Positions 1 through 9,553 of a DNA stretch of 64,000 bases are shown piece after piece. A program made the translations under genes and the position numbers. Position 1 is the first letter of the stretch. The number at the start of each line of letters is the position of its first letter. Under the pieces are notes generated by a model. It did not search any database. It saw nothing but the letters and a program-made list of their open reading frames with translations, and had not been told where the DNA came from. The stretch comes from JAOUJD01 sp963811265 (GTDB taxonomy: Bacteria; Pseudomonadota; Gammaproteobacteria; Burkholderiales; Burkholderiaceae_F): contig CAWEQS010000026.1 of the NCBI GenBank assembly GCA_963811265.1, positions 62,001-126,000 of the forward strand. Direction: 5' to 3'.

Positions 1-914
1 ATCAGCGACGCGCTCCAGATCTGGCCGATCGGATTGGCGATGCCCTTGCCGGCGATGTCCGGCGCGCTGCCGTGCACCGGCTCGAACAGCGACGGGAACG
101 TGCGGTCGGGATTCAGGTTGGCCGACGGCGCGATGGCGATGGTGCCGGTGCACGCGGGGCCGAGGTCGGACAGGATGTCGCCGAACAGGTTGGACGCGAC
201 GACGACGTCGAACCAGTCCGGGTGCTGGACGAAGTGCGCGGTCAGGATGTCGATGTGGAACTTGTCGATGCGCACGTCGGGATAGCCCTTCGCGTTCGCC
301 TCGAAGCGATCGTCCCAGTACGGCATCGTGATCGAGATGCCGTTGCTCTTGGTCGCCGACGTCAGGTGCTTCTTCGGGCGCGACTGCGCGAGCTCGAACG
401 CGTACTTCTGCACGCGGTCGATGCCGTGCCGGCTCATCACCGTTTCCTGGATCACGATCTCGCGCGGCGTGCCTTCGTACATCTTCCCGCCGACCGACGA
501 GTACTCGCCCTCGGTGTTCTCGCGCACCACGACGAAGTCGATGTCGCCCGGCTTGCGGTTGGCGAGCGGCGACGCGATGCCCGGCATCAGCTTGCACGGG
601 CGCATGTTCACGTACTGGTCGAACTCGCGCCGGAACTTCAGCAGCGAGCCCCACAGCGAGACGTGGTCGGGCACCGTGGCCGGCCAGCCGACCGCGCCGT
701 AGAAGATCGCGTCGACGCCGAGCAGGCGGTCCTTCCAGTCGGCCGGCATCATCGCGCCGTGCTTCGCGTAGTAGTCGCAGCTCGCGAAGTCGTGATGCTC
801 GTACTTCAGGTCGAACCCGAACCGGCGCGCGGCCGCGTCGAGCACGCGCAGCCCTTCGGGAACCACTTCCTTGCCGATCCCGTCGCCCGGGATCACGGCG
901 ATGCGTTGTGCCAT
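1..914 (-). CDS. ttuC: Tartrate dehydrogenase/decarboxylase (isopropylmalate dehydrogenase family), partial
   Basis: NAD-dependent beta-decarboxylating dehydrogenase of the isocitrate/isopropylmalate family, acting in the cytoplasm; the closest subgroup by motif is tartrate dehydrogenase/decarboxylase (also active on D-malate). The ATG at 914 opens with the dinucleotide-binding start IAVIPGDGIGKEVVPEG. Internal landmarks are MRPCKLMPGI (substrate arginine), VVRENTEGEYSSVGG (family signature), the DILTAHFVQHPDWFDVVVASN segment with metal-binding aspartates, and FEPVHGSAPDIAGKGIANP near the C-terminus. About 304 residues are present; the family is about 350-360, so the C-terminus lies beyond the left edge. 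It begins 7 bp after the nitroreductase stop and is probably the last visible gene of that operon. Substrate is inferred from subgroup motifs and could be malate or another 2-hydroxyacid. Confidence 0.85.
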   Translation of the reverse strand, partial: MAQRIAVIPGDGIGKEVVPEGLRVLDAAARRFGFDLKYEHHDFASCDYYAKHGAMMPADWKDRLLGVDAIFYGAVGWPATVPDHVSLWGSLLKFRREFDQYVNMRPCKLMPGIASPLANRKPGDIDFVVVRENTEGEYSSVGGKMYEGTPREIVIQETVMSRHGIDRVQKYAFELAQSRPKKHLTSATKSNGISITMPYWDDRFEANAKGYPDVRIDKFHIDILTAHFVQHPDWFDVVVASNLFGDILSDLGPACTGTIAIAPSANLNPDRTFPSLFEPVHGSAPDIAGKGIANPIGQIWSASL

Positions 915-921
915 GGCGTTC

Positions 922-1638
922 CTATTCGATGAAGCGCGCGAAGCCGCTGACCGGCTCGCGCTCGGTCACCAGCGTGTTCTCGACCTGGCTCATGTCGGCG
1001 TAACCGAGCGACATGCCGCAGACCACCATCTCGTTGTCCGGCAGCCCGATCTGCTCCTTGATGATGCGATGGAACTGGGTGAACGCCGCCTGCGGGCAGG
1101 TGTCGAGCCCGCGCGCGCGCGCGGCGATCATGATGTTCTCGAGGAACATGCCGTAGTCGAGCCAGCTGCCCTGCTCCATGATGCGGTCGATCGTGAAGAT
1201 CATGCCGACCGGCGCATCGAAGAACGCGTAGTTGCGGCCGTGCTGCTCGTGCATCCGCGCCTTGTCGTCGCGCCCGATGCCGAGCAGGCCGTAGAGGTCC
1301 CAGCCGACCTTGCGGCGGCGCGCGAGGTACGGGTCGACCCACTTGACCGGGTAGTACGCGTATTCCTCCGCGTGCTGCTTGCGCTGCTCCGGATCGTCGT
1401 AGGCGGCGCGGATCGCGTCCGTCAGCCGCTGGCGCGCGGCGCCCGTCAGCACCGTCACCTTCCACGGCTGCGTGTTCGTGCCCGACGGCGCGCGCGACGC
1501 GATCTCGAGGATCTCCTCGATCGTCGCGCGCGGCACCGGCGTCGGCAGGAAGGCGCGCAGCGACTGGCGCGTGCGGATCGCGTGATCGACGACTTCGTGC
1601 GGGCCGATCGGCGCGCGGCTGCTGGCGGGTGTGCTCAT
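922..1638 (-). CDS. Nitroreductase family protein
   Basis: FMN-dependent NAD(P)H nitroreductase-family oxidoreductase of 238 residues, a usual length for the family. The N-terminal region has the FMN phosphate-binding pattern RTRQSLRAFLPTPVPRATIEE followed by IASRAPSGTNTQPWKVTVLTG, which is diagnostic. The C-terminal part (GLDTCPQAAFTQFHRIIKEQ, then VVCGMSLGYAD) matches the second FMN-contact region. The frame is open upstream to 1863, but the ATG at 1638 is chosen because it lies just before the conserved N-terminus and overlaps the stop of the upstream thioesterase by 4 bp (ATGA), which implies translational coupling. The natural substrate is unknown: members reduce nitroaromatics, quinones or enones. 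Confidence 0.88.
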   Translation of the reverse strand: MSTPASSRAPIGPHEVVDHAIRTRQSLRAFLPTPVPRATIEEILEIASRAPSGTNTQPWKVTVLTGAARQRLTDAIRAAYDDPEQRKQHAEEYAYYPVKWVDPYLARRRKVGWDLYGLLGIGRDDKARMHEQHGRNYAFFDAPVGMIFTIDRIMEQGSWLDYGMFLENIMIAARARGLDTCPQAAFTQFHRIIKEQIGLPDNEMVVCGMSLGYADMSQVENTLVTEREPVSGFARFIE

Positions 1639-2075
1639 GCCTGGATTCTCTCGAGGGCGGCGCGCAGCGGCGCCGGAAGCGCGGTCGGCCGGCGCGTGGC
1701 GCGGTCGACGTAGACGTGGACGAAGTGGCCCTGCGCGCTCGCGGCCGGCTCGCCTTCCGCGAACACGCCGATCTCGTAGCGCACGCTCGATGTGCCGAGC
1801 CGGCCGATGCGCAGCCCGAGGTCGACCGGCTGCGGGAACGCGAGCTCGCTGAAGTAGCGGCACTGCGTCTCGACGACGAGGCCGATCACCGCCCCGCCCG
1901 TGACGTCGAGCACGCCCTGCGCGATCAGGTACTCGTTCACCACGGTGTCGAACCAGCTGTAGTAGACGACGTTGTTCACGTGACCGTACGCGTCGTTGTC
2001 CATCCAGCGGGTGGTGATGCGGTGGAAGTGGCGGTAGCTGTCGCGGCGATCGGGGGCCGGGCGCTCGGTGCTCAT
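1635..2075 (-). CDS. Acyl-CoA thioesterase, 4-hydroxybenzoyl-CoA thioesterase family
   Basis: A 146-residue single hotdog-fold thioesterase that would hydrolyse acyl-CoA or aryl-CoA in the cytoplasm. The active-site signature is RWMDNDAYGHVNNVVYYSWFDT near residues 24-45; it contains the aspartate and the HVNN motif typical of the 4HBT/YbgC-like family. The rest follows the single-domain pattern, including a C-terminal FVHVYVDRATRRPTALP strand. It lies 4 bp downstream of the EamA gene and overlaps the nitroreductase start by 4 bp, so it belongs to the same operon. The acyl group cannot be told from sequence. Confidence 0.88.
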   Translation of the reverse strand: MSTERPAPDRRDSYRHFHRITTRWMDNDAYGHVNNVVYYSWFDTVVNEYLIAQGVLDVTGGAVIGLVVETQCRYFSELAFPQPVDLGLRIGRLGTSSVRYEIGVFAEGEPAASAQGHFVHVYVDRATRRPTALPAPLRAALERIQA

Positions 2076-2079
2076 GGTC

Positions 2080-2979
2080 TTATGCGTTCCTTCTTCCGGT
2101 CTTCAGGACCAGCGCCACTCCGGCCATCGTCACGACCACGCCCGTCCACGCCAGCGCGCCGAGCCGTTCGCCGAACAGCAGCCACGCGAACAGCGCCGTC
2201 GTCGGCGGGGTCAGGTACATCAGGCTCGCGACCTCGGTGGCCCTCCCGCGGCGAATCATAACGAGCAGCAGCGTGATCGCGACGATCGACAGCGCCAGCA
2301 CCGACCACGCGAGCGCGCCCCAGAACTCCGCCGTGTAGTCGACGTGCGCCGACTCGAGCGCCAGCGCGAAGGGCAGCACGACGACGAACGACGCCGCGAA
2401 CTGGATCAGGCTGCCGGTGCGCAGGTCCGCCGCGCCGCCGTGCTTCTTCTGGTACAGCGTGCCGACCGTGATGCCCGCCAGCGCGATCAGGTTCGCTGTC
2501 AGTGCGAGCGGACCGACGCCGGCGAGCGTCAGGCGGTCCGACAGCACCAGCGCGATGCCGGCGAACCCGAGCAGCAGGCCGGTCCACTGCAGGCGCGTGG
2601 CCCGCTCGCCGACGGTGAACGCGAACAGTGCGGTGAACAGTGGCTGCGTGCCGACCAGCAGCGCCGACACGCCCGCCGGCATGCCGAGCGCGATGGCGAC
2701 CCAGACACCGCCCAGGTAGGTGGCCTGCAGCAGCACGCCGACCACCACGATGTCGCGCCACGCGCGCACGGTGCGCGGCCACGGCGCGCCGGTCAGCACG
2801 ATGATCGGCAGCAGCACGGCGATCGCGCCGGCGAAGCGGTACAGCAGGAAGGTCAGCGGCGGCGCGTGCGGCGCGGCGTACTTCGCGACGATGAATCCCG
2901 TGCTCCAGATGAGCACGAACACGAACGGCATCGCCGCCAGCCAGGCCTGGTGCGCGCTCGACGATGGGGCGTCACGCAC
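2080..2979 (-). CDS. DMT-superfamily EamA transporter
   Basis: Inner-membrane drug/metabolite-type exporter of 299 residues with about ten predicted hydrophobic helices, in two repeated EamA halves. Landmarks are WSTGFIVAKYAAPHAPPLTFLLYRF at the start of the first half, and MYLTPPTTALFAWLLFGERL in the second half, the usual last-helix pair motif. The start is a GTG at 2979 that overlaps the stop of the upstream deacetylase by 8 bp; an internal ATG at residue 17 (MPFVFVLIW) is an alternative. The operon position next to deacetylase and thioesterase genes is compatible with export of a small metabolite, but the substrate is unknown. Confidence 0.9.
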   Translation of the reverse strand: MRDAPSSSAHQAWLAAMPFVFVLIWSTGFIVAKYAAPHAPPLTFLLYRFAGAIAVLLPIIVLTGAPWPRTVRAWRDIVVVGVLLQATYLGGVWVAIALGMPAGVSALLVGTQPLFTALFAFTVGERATRLQWTGLLLGFAGIALVLSDRLTLAGVGPLALTANLIALAGITVGTLYQKKHGGAADLRTGSLIQFAASFVVVLPFALALESAHVDYTAEFWGALAWSVLALSIVAITLLLVMIRRGRATEVASLMYLTPPTTALFAWLLFGERLGALAWTGVVVTMAGVALVLKTGRRNA

Positions 2980-3913
2980 CGACGCCCGCCTGCTTCAGCT
3001 GCGCGCGGCGGCGCCAGGCGCGGCACGCGAGGCGAATCGTCTGGAAGTGCAAGGCGACGGTGAGGTCGATGTCGCGCCCGTAGCCGCCGGCCATCGTCAC
3101 GACGATCGGCACGCCGAGGCGCTCGGCGAAGTCGAACACCCTCTCGTCGCGCGCGCGCATCCCGTCGACGGTCAGCGCCAGCTTGCCGAGCCGGTCGTTC
3201 TCGTGCGCATCGGCGCCGGCGAGGAAGATGACCAGCTGCGGCGCGAAGCGGCTCTCCAGTTCGCGCGAGCGCGCGATCGAGGTGGGCGAGGTACGCGTCG
3301 TCGCCGGTGCCGTCGGGCAGTCCGATGTCGAGGTGACCGGCCTGCTTGCGGAACGGGAAGTTCTTCTCGCCGTGCATCGACAGCGTGAAGACCGAGTCGT
3401 CGCCGCCGAGGATCTGCGCCGTGCCGTCGCCCTGGTGCACGTCGAGGTCGATCACGGCGACGCGCACGCGCGTGCGCGTCGACGCGGCGTCGGCCTGGAT
3501 CACGCGCGCGGCGACCGCGGCGTCGTTGAAGACGCAATAGCCGGCGCCGCGCGCGCGCGCCGCATGATGGGTTCCTCCCGCGAGGTTCGCGGCGACGCCT
3601 TCGCCAGCGCGGCGCGCGCGGCGGAGATCGTCGCGCCGGTGGCGCGCCGCGAGCGCTCGACCATCGCTTCGCTCCAGGGAAATCCGATCGCACGGATCTC
3701 CATCGGATCGAGCCGGCCGGTGGCGACGCGCTCGATGTAGTGCGCGTCGTGCGCGAGCGCGAGCTGGCCATCGGTCGCTGCGATCGGCTCGGCGAGCATC
3801 ACCTCCGGCAGTTCGCGCTCGACCCGATGGCGCAGGCGCGCGTACTTCGCCATCGGGAAGCGATGATGCTCGGGCAGCGGGAGCACGAAGCGGTCGCTGT
3901 AGAAGGCTTTCAA
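2972..3913 (-). CDS. Histone deacetylase/AcuC-family deacetylase (two frameshifts)
   Basis: Zinc-dependent deacetylase of the arginase/deacetylase fold (HDAC, AcuC, acetylpolyamine amidohydrolase family), about 310 residues. The parts sit in three frames. The N-terminus (KAFYSDRFVLPLPEHHRFPMAKY) runs from a TTG start at 3913. The middle has GGTHHA (expected active-site HH pair), then VAVIDLDVHQGDGTAQIL with the zinc-binding D-x-H. The C-terminus ends VVTMAGGYGRDIDLTVALHF, the family GGY motif. Breaks lie near 3595 and 3275. All catalytic landmarks survive, so single-base sequence errors are more likely than decay. It heads the operon containing EamA, thioesterase, nitroreductase and tartrate dehydrogenase. 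The substrate is uncertain (acetylpolyamine or acetyl-lysine). Confidence 0.82.
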
Positions 3914-4104
3914 GGGCAGCGGCGGGGCAAGGGCGGCGGGAGGCGCGAGCGAGGATTGTAGGCGTCGGTGGCGAGCCGTCCGGCTCCATGCGGCGATGCC
4001 ACAATTGCGCTAGAGTAGTTCCTCGGACTCCGGCGACAGATCGAGTCCAAGCTATTGATTTAAAGGCAGTAGTCAGGCGACGTCGAGGGTCTTCCGCGCC
4101 AATG

Positions 4105-4115
4105 GTGCGCCGCAC
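4105..4115. promoter_or_regulatory. Candidate PhaR-type operator 1 upstream of phasin
   Basis: Perfect inverted repeat GTGC-GCC-GCAC (extendable to GGTGC/GCACC) placed 9 bp upstream of the phasin -35 box. The TGC-N3-GCA core resembles the TGC-rich inverted repeats reported for the PHA-responsive repressor PhaR. A second copy of the same design lies on the other side of the promoter. Confidence 0.5.
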
Positions 4116-4124
4116 CAAAAGTTC

Positions 4125-4152
4125 TTGACTTCGGCCCGTCGATCCGTACAAT
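4125..4152 (+). promoter_or_regulatory. Sigma70-type promoter of the phasin gene
   Basis: TTGACT (4125-4130) and TACAAT (4147-4152) are separated by 16 bp and lie about 90 bp upstream of the phasin ATG. Both hexamers match consensus at five of six positions, which is unusually good for such GC-rich DNA. The promoter is flanked by two GTGC-N3-GCAC repeats. Confidence 0.7.
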
Positions 4153-4160
4153 TCGTTCTT

Positions 4161-4171
4161 GTGCAGCGCAC
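4161..4171. promoter_or_regulatory. Candidate PhaR-type operator 2 at the phasin transcription start
   Basis: Perfect inverted repeat GTGC-AGC-GCAC starting 8 bp after the -10 box, where it would overlap the transcription start. It has the same arms and 3-base spacer as the copy at 4105-4115, 56 bp away. A repressor bound here would block initiation. Confidence 0.5.
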
Positions 4172-4244
4172 CATCCGCACCCGAATCCAGATCCCCTCCC
4201 CCGAGGGAACGCAAACGAAGCAGGACCACCAGGAGAGCCACACC

Positions 4245-4814
4245 ATGTTCACCACCCCCGCGCAATTCGCCGAACTGCAAAAAGGCCAGATGGACGCCGC
4301 TGTCGCCCTGAGCCAGACCTTCTTTGACGCCGCCGAGCGCCTGATGGAACTGAACCTCGCCGCCGCCAAGGCGACGCTGGAAGAGTCCGTCGAGAAGAGC
4401 CAGGCCCTGCTGAGCGCCAAGGACGTGCAGGAAATGATCGCGCTGTCGAGCAACAACGCCCAGCCGACGCTCGACAAGGCCGTCAGCTACTCGCGCACCG
4501 TGTACGGCATCGCCAACGGCGCCAACGCCGAAGTGTCGCGCATCATCGAAGCGCAGATCGCCGAGAGCAACAAGAAGGTTGCCCAGCTGATCGACTTCGC
4601 CGCCAAGAATGCCCCGGCCGGTTCCGAGCCCGCCGTGACCGCGTTCAAGACCGCCGTCGCCGCCGTCAACACCGCGTACGACACGTTCTCCAAGGCTGCC
4701 AAGCAAGCCGTCGAGATGGCCGAGTCGAACGTCGTTGCCGCCACGTCGGCCACGATGAAAGCCGCCAACGCCGCCACCGACTCCGTCAAGGTCGCGAAGC
4801 GCAAGGCCGCCTAA
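4245..4814 (+). CDS. phaP: Phasin family protein (PHA granule-associated)
   Basis: A 189-residue phasin, a small amphipathic helical protein that coats polyhydroxyalkanoate granules and sets their number and size. The N-terminus (MFTTPAQFAELQKGQMDAA) and the long alanine-rich helical body without cysteine or predicted membrane segment match Phasin_2-type proteins of betaproteobacteria. Heptad-like hydrophobic spacing runs through most of the chain, and the tail is lysine-rich (KVAKRKAA). The ATG at 4245 is preceded by an AGGAG Shine-Dalgarno at 4231-4235. It has its own consensus-like promoter flanked by two inverted repeats, so PhaR-type repression is likely. No phaC, phaA, phaB or phaR gene lies in this window. 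Confidence 0.93.
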   Translation: MFTTPAQFAELQKGQMDAAVALSQTFFDAAERLMELNLAAAKATLEESVEKSQALLSAKDVQEMIALSSNNAQPTLDKAVSYSRTVYGIANGANAEVSRIIEAQIAESNKKVAQLIDFAAKNAPAGSEPAVTAFKTAVAAVNTAYDTFSKAAKQAVEMAESNVVAATSATMKAANAATDSVKVAKRKAA

Positions 4815-5055
4815 GTAACACCCGGGTCGAGGGGAGCTCGTCTCCCCTTGCTCCTGCAGGGCCTTCAGTTGCCCCTGCAAAACAGTTGCTTCTTGTCAGA
4901 CTTTCGACATCACGCGCGAGCAGAATCTAGTTGGCGCTGATGTGAATGGTTTCAAGGTGAAGGCAGCACCTCACCTGCAACGGTTGTCTCCTTGGCACCA
5001 CTTGCCTGGATGCAATTCCAGGCCCCTTCTGTCTCCTCTTTTGGTGGTGCTTTTC
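4815..5055 (+). other. Non-coding stretch downstream of phasin; possible 3'UTR or small RNA
   Basis: About 240 bp without a convincing gene between the phasin stop and a strong terminator. A perfect GC hairpin (AGGGGAG/CTCCCCT, 4830-4848) lacks a T-run, so it probably does not stop transcription alone. Further on there is a small AGGTG/CACCT hairpin and pyrimidine-rich segments, after which the intrinsic terminator begins at 5056. This could be a long phasin 3'UTR or a separate terminator-ending small RNA. I see no clear promoter inside it. Confidence 0.35.
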
Positions 5056-5085
5056 AAGCCCGGTCGATTGACCGGGCTTTTTTTT
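5056..5085 (+). terminator. Rho-independent terminator of the phasin unit
   Basis: A 10-bp perfect stem AAGCCCGGTC / GACCGGGCTT with a 4-base GATT loop, followed by a run of eight T residues that begins inside the stem. The T-run exists only on the plus strand, so it ends plus-strand transcription from the phasin side. Confidence 0.9.
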
Positions 5086-5097
5086 GAGCGCGCAACA

Positions 5098-5128
5098 ACG
5101 CAAGGGGCGCACGCAGCGCCCCTTGCGT
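5098..5128 (-). terminator. Strong hairpin at the end of the tad operon
   Basis: A 13-bp perfect stem (ACGCAAGGGGCGC / GCGCCCCTTGCGT) with a 5-base loop, lying 19 bp beyond the tadD stop. On the minus strand it is followed by a T-rich but interrupted tail (TGTTGCGCGC). It faces the phasin terminator, so the two convergent units are insulated from each other. Confidence 0.6.
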
Positions 5129-5146
5129 CTTCAATTGCCGCCTCGA

Positions 5147-6178
5147 TCAATCCGGCAGCGCGGCCTCGTAGTGCGCGACCTGCTCGGCCGGCGGAAGCAG
5201 CGCCACGTCGACGGGCAGTTCCCTTCCGAGCACCAGGCGCACGTCGACGTCCTTCCGCAATCCGATCGACGTGACGATCGGCGGACGGCCCGGCACGCGC
5301 CAGCTCAGGTCGAGCGCCGCCTGCTCATGGCCGGGCCGGTACTCGACGCGCGAGGTGAACTCGCCGTACGGAACCTGGTTGGTCAGGCGCGAGACCCGCA
5401 GGCCGGCCGTTGAGAGTTGCCGGCCGACGCTCTTCGCCATGCCCGCGGTCCCGTTGCCGTTCGACACCTCGACGCCCAGGCGACCCTGCGACGCCGGCAG
5501 CACCGCCACCATCGGCTTCGCTGCGATCGGCTTGGGAACGACGAGTTCGAAGGCGTTGGGACCGATGGAAACCAGTCGCACCGAGTCCGCTTCGTCAGCC
5601 GTACTGATGACGGAGGGGCTCGCCGGCTGCGCGGGCGCCGGCACGGCGTCGAACGTAACCGGCGCTGCAGTTGCGGCGAGTGCTTCGGCGGGCCCGGGCG
5701 ACTGGTTATTCAATGCGGTCTGGAGGTTCGAGCTGTAACGAGGGTTCTCCGGCGCGAGTTCGGTGGCCCGCGTGAGCGGGGCGATCGCCTCCACCGGCTT
5801 GCGCTCGAGCAGGAACGTGTAGCCGATGTTGTTCAGCACCGCAGGACTCTCGGGCGCCTGTGCGAGCGCGGCCGTGAACTCGGCGTGCGCCGCCTCGTAG
5901 TCGCCCTTCAGCGCGAGGATCGTGCCCAGCCCGTTGTGCGAGTCCGCGTGCTTCGGGTCGAGCGCGAGCGCCTTGCGGTACGCGACGGCCGCCTCGTCGT
6001 AGCGCTGCTGCTCCTGCAGGAAGCGCCCGAGCTGGTAGTAGCCGTCGGGCTGCAGGCCGCTGTGGCGGACTTCGAGGACCGGCTTGATCTGTGGCTGCGG
6101 CGCCTTCTGGGTCGCGCAGCCGGTGGCCAGGAACGCGCAGAGCGCGGCGTCGATGGCGATGACGATGGCTCGTTTCAT
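5147..6178 (-). CDS. tadD: TadD-like TPR lipoprotein with LytR C-terminal domain
   Basis: A 343-residue lipoprotein at the end of the Flp/Tad pilus locus. The signal ends in a lipobox (FLATGCAT), so it would be anchored to a membrane from the periplasmic side. Residues about 45-150 form TPR repeats (YYQLGRFLQEQQRYDEAAVAYRKAL, then ADSHNGLGTILALKGDYEAAHAEF, then PAVLNNIGYTFLLERKPVEA), the pattern of TadD-type assembly proteins. After an Ala/Pro linker the C-terminal third reads LGVEVSNGNGTAGMAKSVGRQLSTAGL, matching the LytR/CpsA/Psr C-terminal domain. The ATG at 6178 overlaps the tadC stop by 4 bp. It is one of only two clearly unbroken tad genes here. Confidence 0.87.
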   Translation of the reverse strand: MKRAIVIAIDAALCAFLATGCATQKAPQPQIKPVLEVRHSGLQPDGYYQLGRFLQEQQRYDEAAVAYRKALALDPKHADSHNGLGTILALKGDYEAAHAEFTAALAQAPESPAVLNNIGYTFLLERKPVEAIAPLTRATELAPENPRYSSNLQTALNNQSPGPAEALAATAAPVTFDAVPAPAQPASPSVISTADEADSVRLVSIGPNAFELVVPKPIAAKPMVAVLPASQGRLGVEVSNGNGTAGMAKSVGRQLSTAGLRVSRLTNQVPYGEFTSRVEYRPGHEQAALDLSWRVPGRPPIVTSIGLRKDVDVRLVLGRELPVDVALLPPAEQVAHYEAALPD

Positions 6179-7159
6179 GGTTGCCTCATCGCGTTCACTG
6201 CATCTGACTGGACGAGCGGGAAGAAGATCCGAACGATCCGGATGAACGCCGGCCCGAGCAGCACCAGCATCATCGACGGGAAGATGCAGAAGATCAGCGG
6301 AAACAGCAGCTTGATCGGGATCTTCGCGGCCGCCTCCTCCGCGCGCAGGCGGCGCTTGGTCCGCAGCGCGTCGGAGTGCACCCGCAGCGAGTCGGCCACG
6401 CTCGTGCCGAAGCGTTCTGCCTGGATCAGCATGGCCACCAGCGTGTCGACATCCTCGACGCCGGTCCGCAGCGACGAGGTTGCGCAGCGCCTTTTCCTTG
6501 GAACTGCCCGCGCGCAGTTCGAGGTTCACCAGGTGCAGTTCCTCGCTCAGCACCGGGCTGGTGACTTCCATCTCGGTCGCCACCCGGAGCAGCGCGGCGT
6601 CGAGGCCCAGTCCCGCCTCGACGCAGACGGTCAGCAGGTCGAGCGCGTCCGGGAAGCTTTCGAGGATGGTCCGCTGGCGCCGCTCGATCATGTGAGCGAG
6701 GACGGCGTTCGGCAGGTAGTAGCCGATGGCGGCGGCGATGCAGCAGCGACGCCATCGTCACGGCCGGCGTGAGCCTGGCCCCGCTGAAGCCGAGGACGAA
6801 GAAGAGCAGCATCGGCAGGCCGATGGCCAGGACGCTCTTCGCCGTGAAGTAGACGGCCGGGGTCGACGGCCCGCGCAGGCCGGCGTTCATGAAGCGCACC
6901 CGCAGCGGCGACCGCTCCCACCCTCGCCGGGAACCGACAGCCGCGCCAGCGGCCCGGTCAGGTGGACGATGCGCTCGATCCAGTGCGGCCTGCCTTCGCC
7001 GCCCGGCGCCATCGGGGCGCCTTCGAGGGCCAGTTCACGCACCCGCGAGCGGGTCGGGTCCGGGGCGAACAGGTAGGCCGCGAGCAACCCGAAGCCGAAC
7101 ACCGCGACGAACACGATGGCGAGGAAGATCCATTGCGAGGAAGTGACGGACGACATCAT
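6175..7159 (-). CDS. tadC: TadC inner-membrane platform protein (frameshifted)
   Basis: Type II/IV secretion platform protein of the GspF family, which pairs with TadB as the inner-membrane base of the Flp pilus. The reconstructed protein is about 325 residues, the usual TadC length. It begins MMSSVTSSQWIFLAIVFVAV (N-terminal helix), continues with AVYFTAKSVLAIGLPMLLFFVLGF (helix pair), then the cytoplasmic domain ILESFPDALDLLTVCVEAGLGLDAAL, and ends IKLLFPLIFCIFPSMMLVLLGPAF. These parts lie in different frames, with breaks near 6910, 6735 and 6470. It sits between tadB (10 bp) and tadD (4-bp overlap). The C-terminal domain is in one piece from 6438 down. Confidence 0.83.
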
Positions 7160-7169
7160 CGTGTCCTCC

Positions 7170-8156
7170 CTAGATGTGGATGCGGATGACTTCGCGCATC
7201 CAGAAGATGCCGATCACCATCAGCACCGCCGCGATGGCGACGGCGATGCGGCCGGCCGGATCGGTCCACAGGATCGACAGGAACACCGGATTCAGCAGGA
7301 AGATCGCGCAGGCCAGGGCGAACGGCAGGATGCACAGGATCCAGGCCGACAGGCGGCCGTCGGCGGACAGCACCCGGATCGTGCCGAGCAGCTTCTGCCG
7401 CGCCCGCATGATGGCCGCGATGTCGTCGAGCAGCTCGGCCAGGTTGCCGCCGGTCGTGCGCTGGATCAGCACCGCCACCACGAAGTACTTCAGCTCGTTG
7501 CTCGGGACGCGCGCCGTCAGGTTCAGCAGCGCGTCCTGCATCGAGATGCCGTAGTTGACTTCGTCGAACGCCGCGCCGAACTCGCGCGCGATCGGGTCGG
7601 ACATCTCGTCGCCGACCATCTTCAACGCGCTGGGGAACGCGTGGCCGGCCCGCAGCGCGCGCGCCATCAGGTCGAGGGCATCCGGCAGCTGCACTTCGAT
7701 CCGCCGCATGCGCCGGTGGCGCGCCCGGAACACGAACCCGAGCGGCAGCAGGGCGGCGACGACCGCCGCCGCGAACAGCAGCCACGGGTTCTTCGTCAGC
7801 AGCGCGACGCCGAGCACCGCGCCGAGCATCAGCGCGAACGTCAGCACCAGGTACTGCGCGACGCTCCACGGCAGGCCCGACTGTTCGAGCAGGCGGTCCA
7901 GCCGGTGGATGCGCGGCAGGCCCAGCAGCAGCTTCTGGATCCCGGGAGACGACGACAGCATCCGCTGCTTGAGCACCGACGTGTTCTGCTCGTCGTGCGC
8001 GCCGGCCGACATCATCTGCAGCCGGCGTTCCATCCGCTGGGCCTCCGGTCCGCGGACGTCGTTCCACCAGAGGTACCCGCCCTCGACCAGCAGCACCACC
8101 GCGACGAAGACGAGGACCGAGAAGACGTAAGGCATCAGGTGACTGTAGGCGCCCAT
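7170..8156 (-). CDS. tadB: TadB inner-membrane platform protein
   Basis: GspF-family inner-membrane protein of 328 residues, the TadB partner of TadC in the Flp pilus basal platform. There is an N-terminal helix (YVFSVLVFVAVVLLVEGGYLW), a helix pair around residues 115-160, the T2SSF cytoplasmic domain (LPDALDLMARALRAGHAFPSAL, then AELLDDIAAIMRARQKLLGTI) and two C-terminal helices. The gene is unbroken, in contrast to most of the locus. ATG at 8156 is used; an internal ATG at residue 8 (MPYVFSV) is an alternative. The tadA stop lies 9 bp upstream. Confidence 0.92.
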   Translation of the reverse strand: MGAYSHLMPYVFSVLVFVAVVLLVEGGYLWWNDVRGPEAQRMERRLQMMSAGAHDEQNTSVLKQRMLSSSPGIQKLLLGLPRIHRLDRLLEQSGLPWSVAQYLVLTFALMLGAVLGVALLTKNPWLLFAAAVVAALLPLGFVFRARHRRMRRIEVQLPDALDLMARALRAGHAFPSALKMVGDEMSDPIAREFGAAFDEVNYGISMQDALLNLTARVPSNELKYFVVAVLIQRTTGGNLAELLDDIAAIMRARQKLLGTIRVLSADGRLSAWILCILPFALACAIFLLNPVFLSILWTDPAGRIAVAIAAVLMVIGIFWMREVIRIHI

Positions 8157-8165
8157 GGCGTCCCC

Positions 8166-9552
<1,387 letters not shown>

Positions 9553-9553
<1 letters not shown>

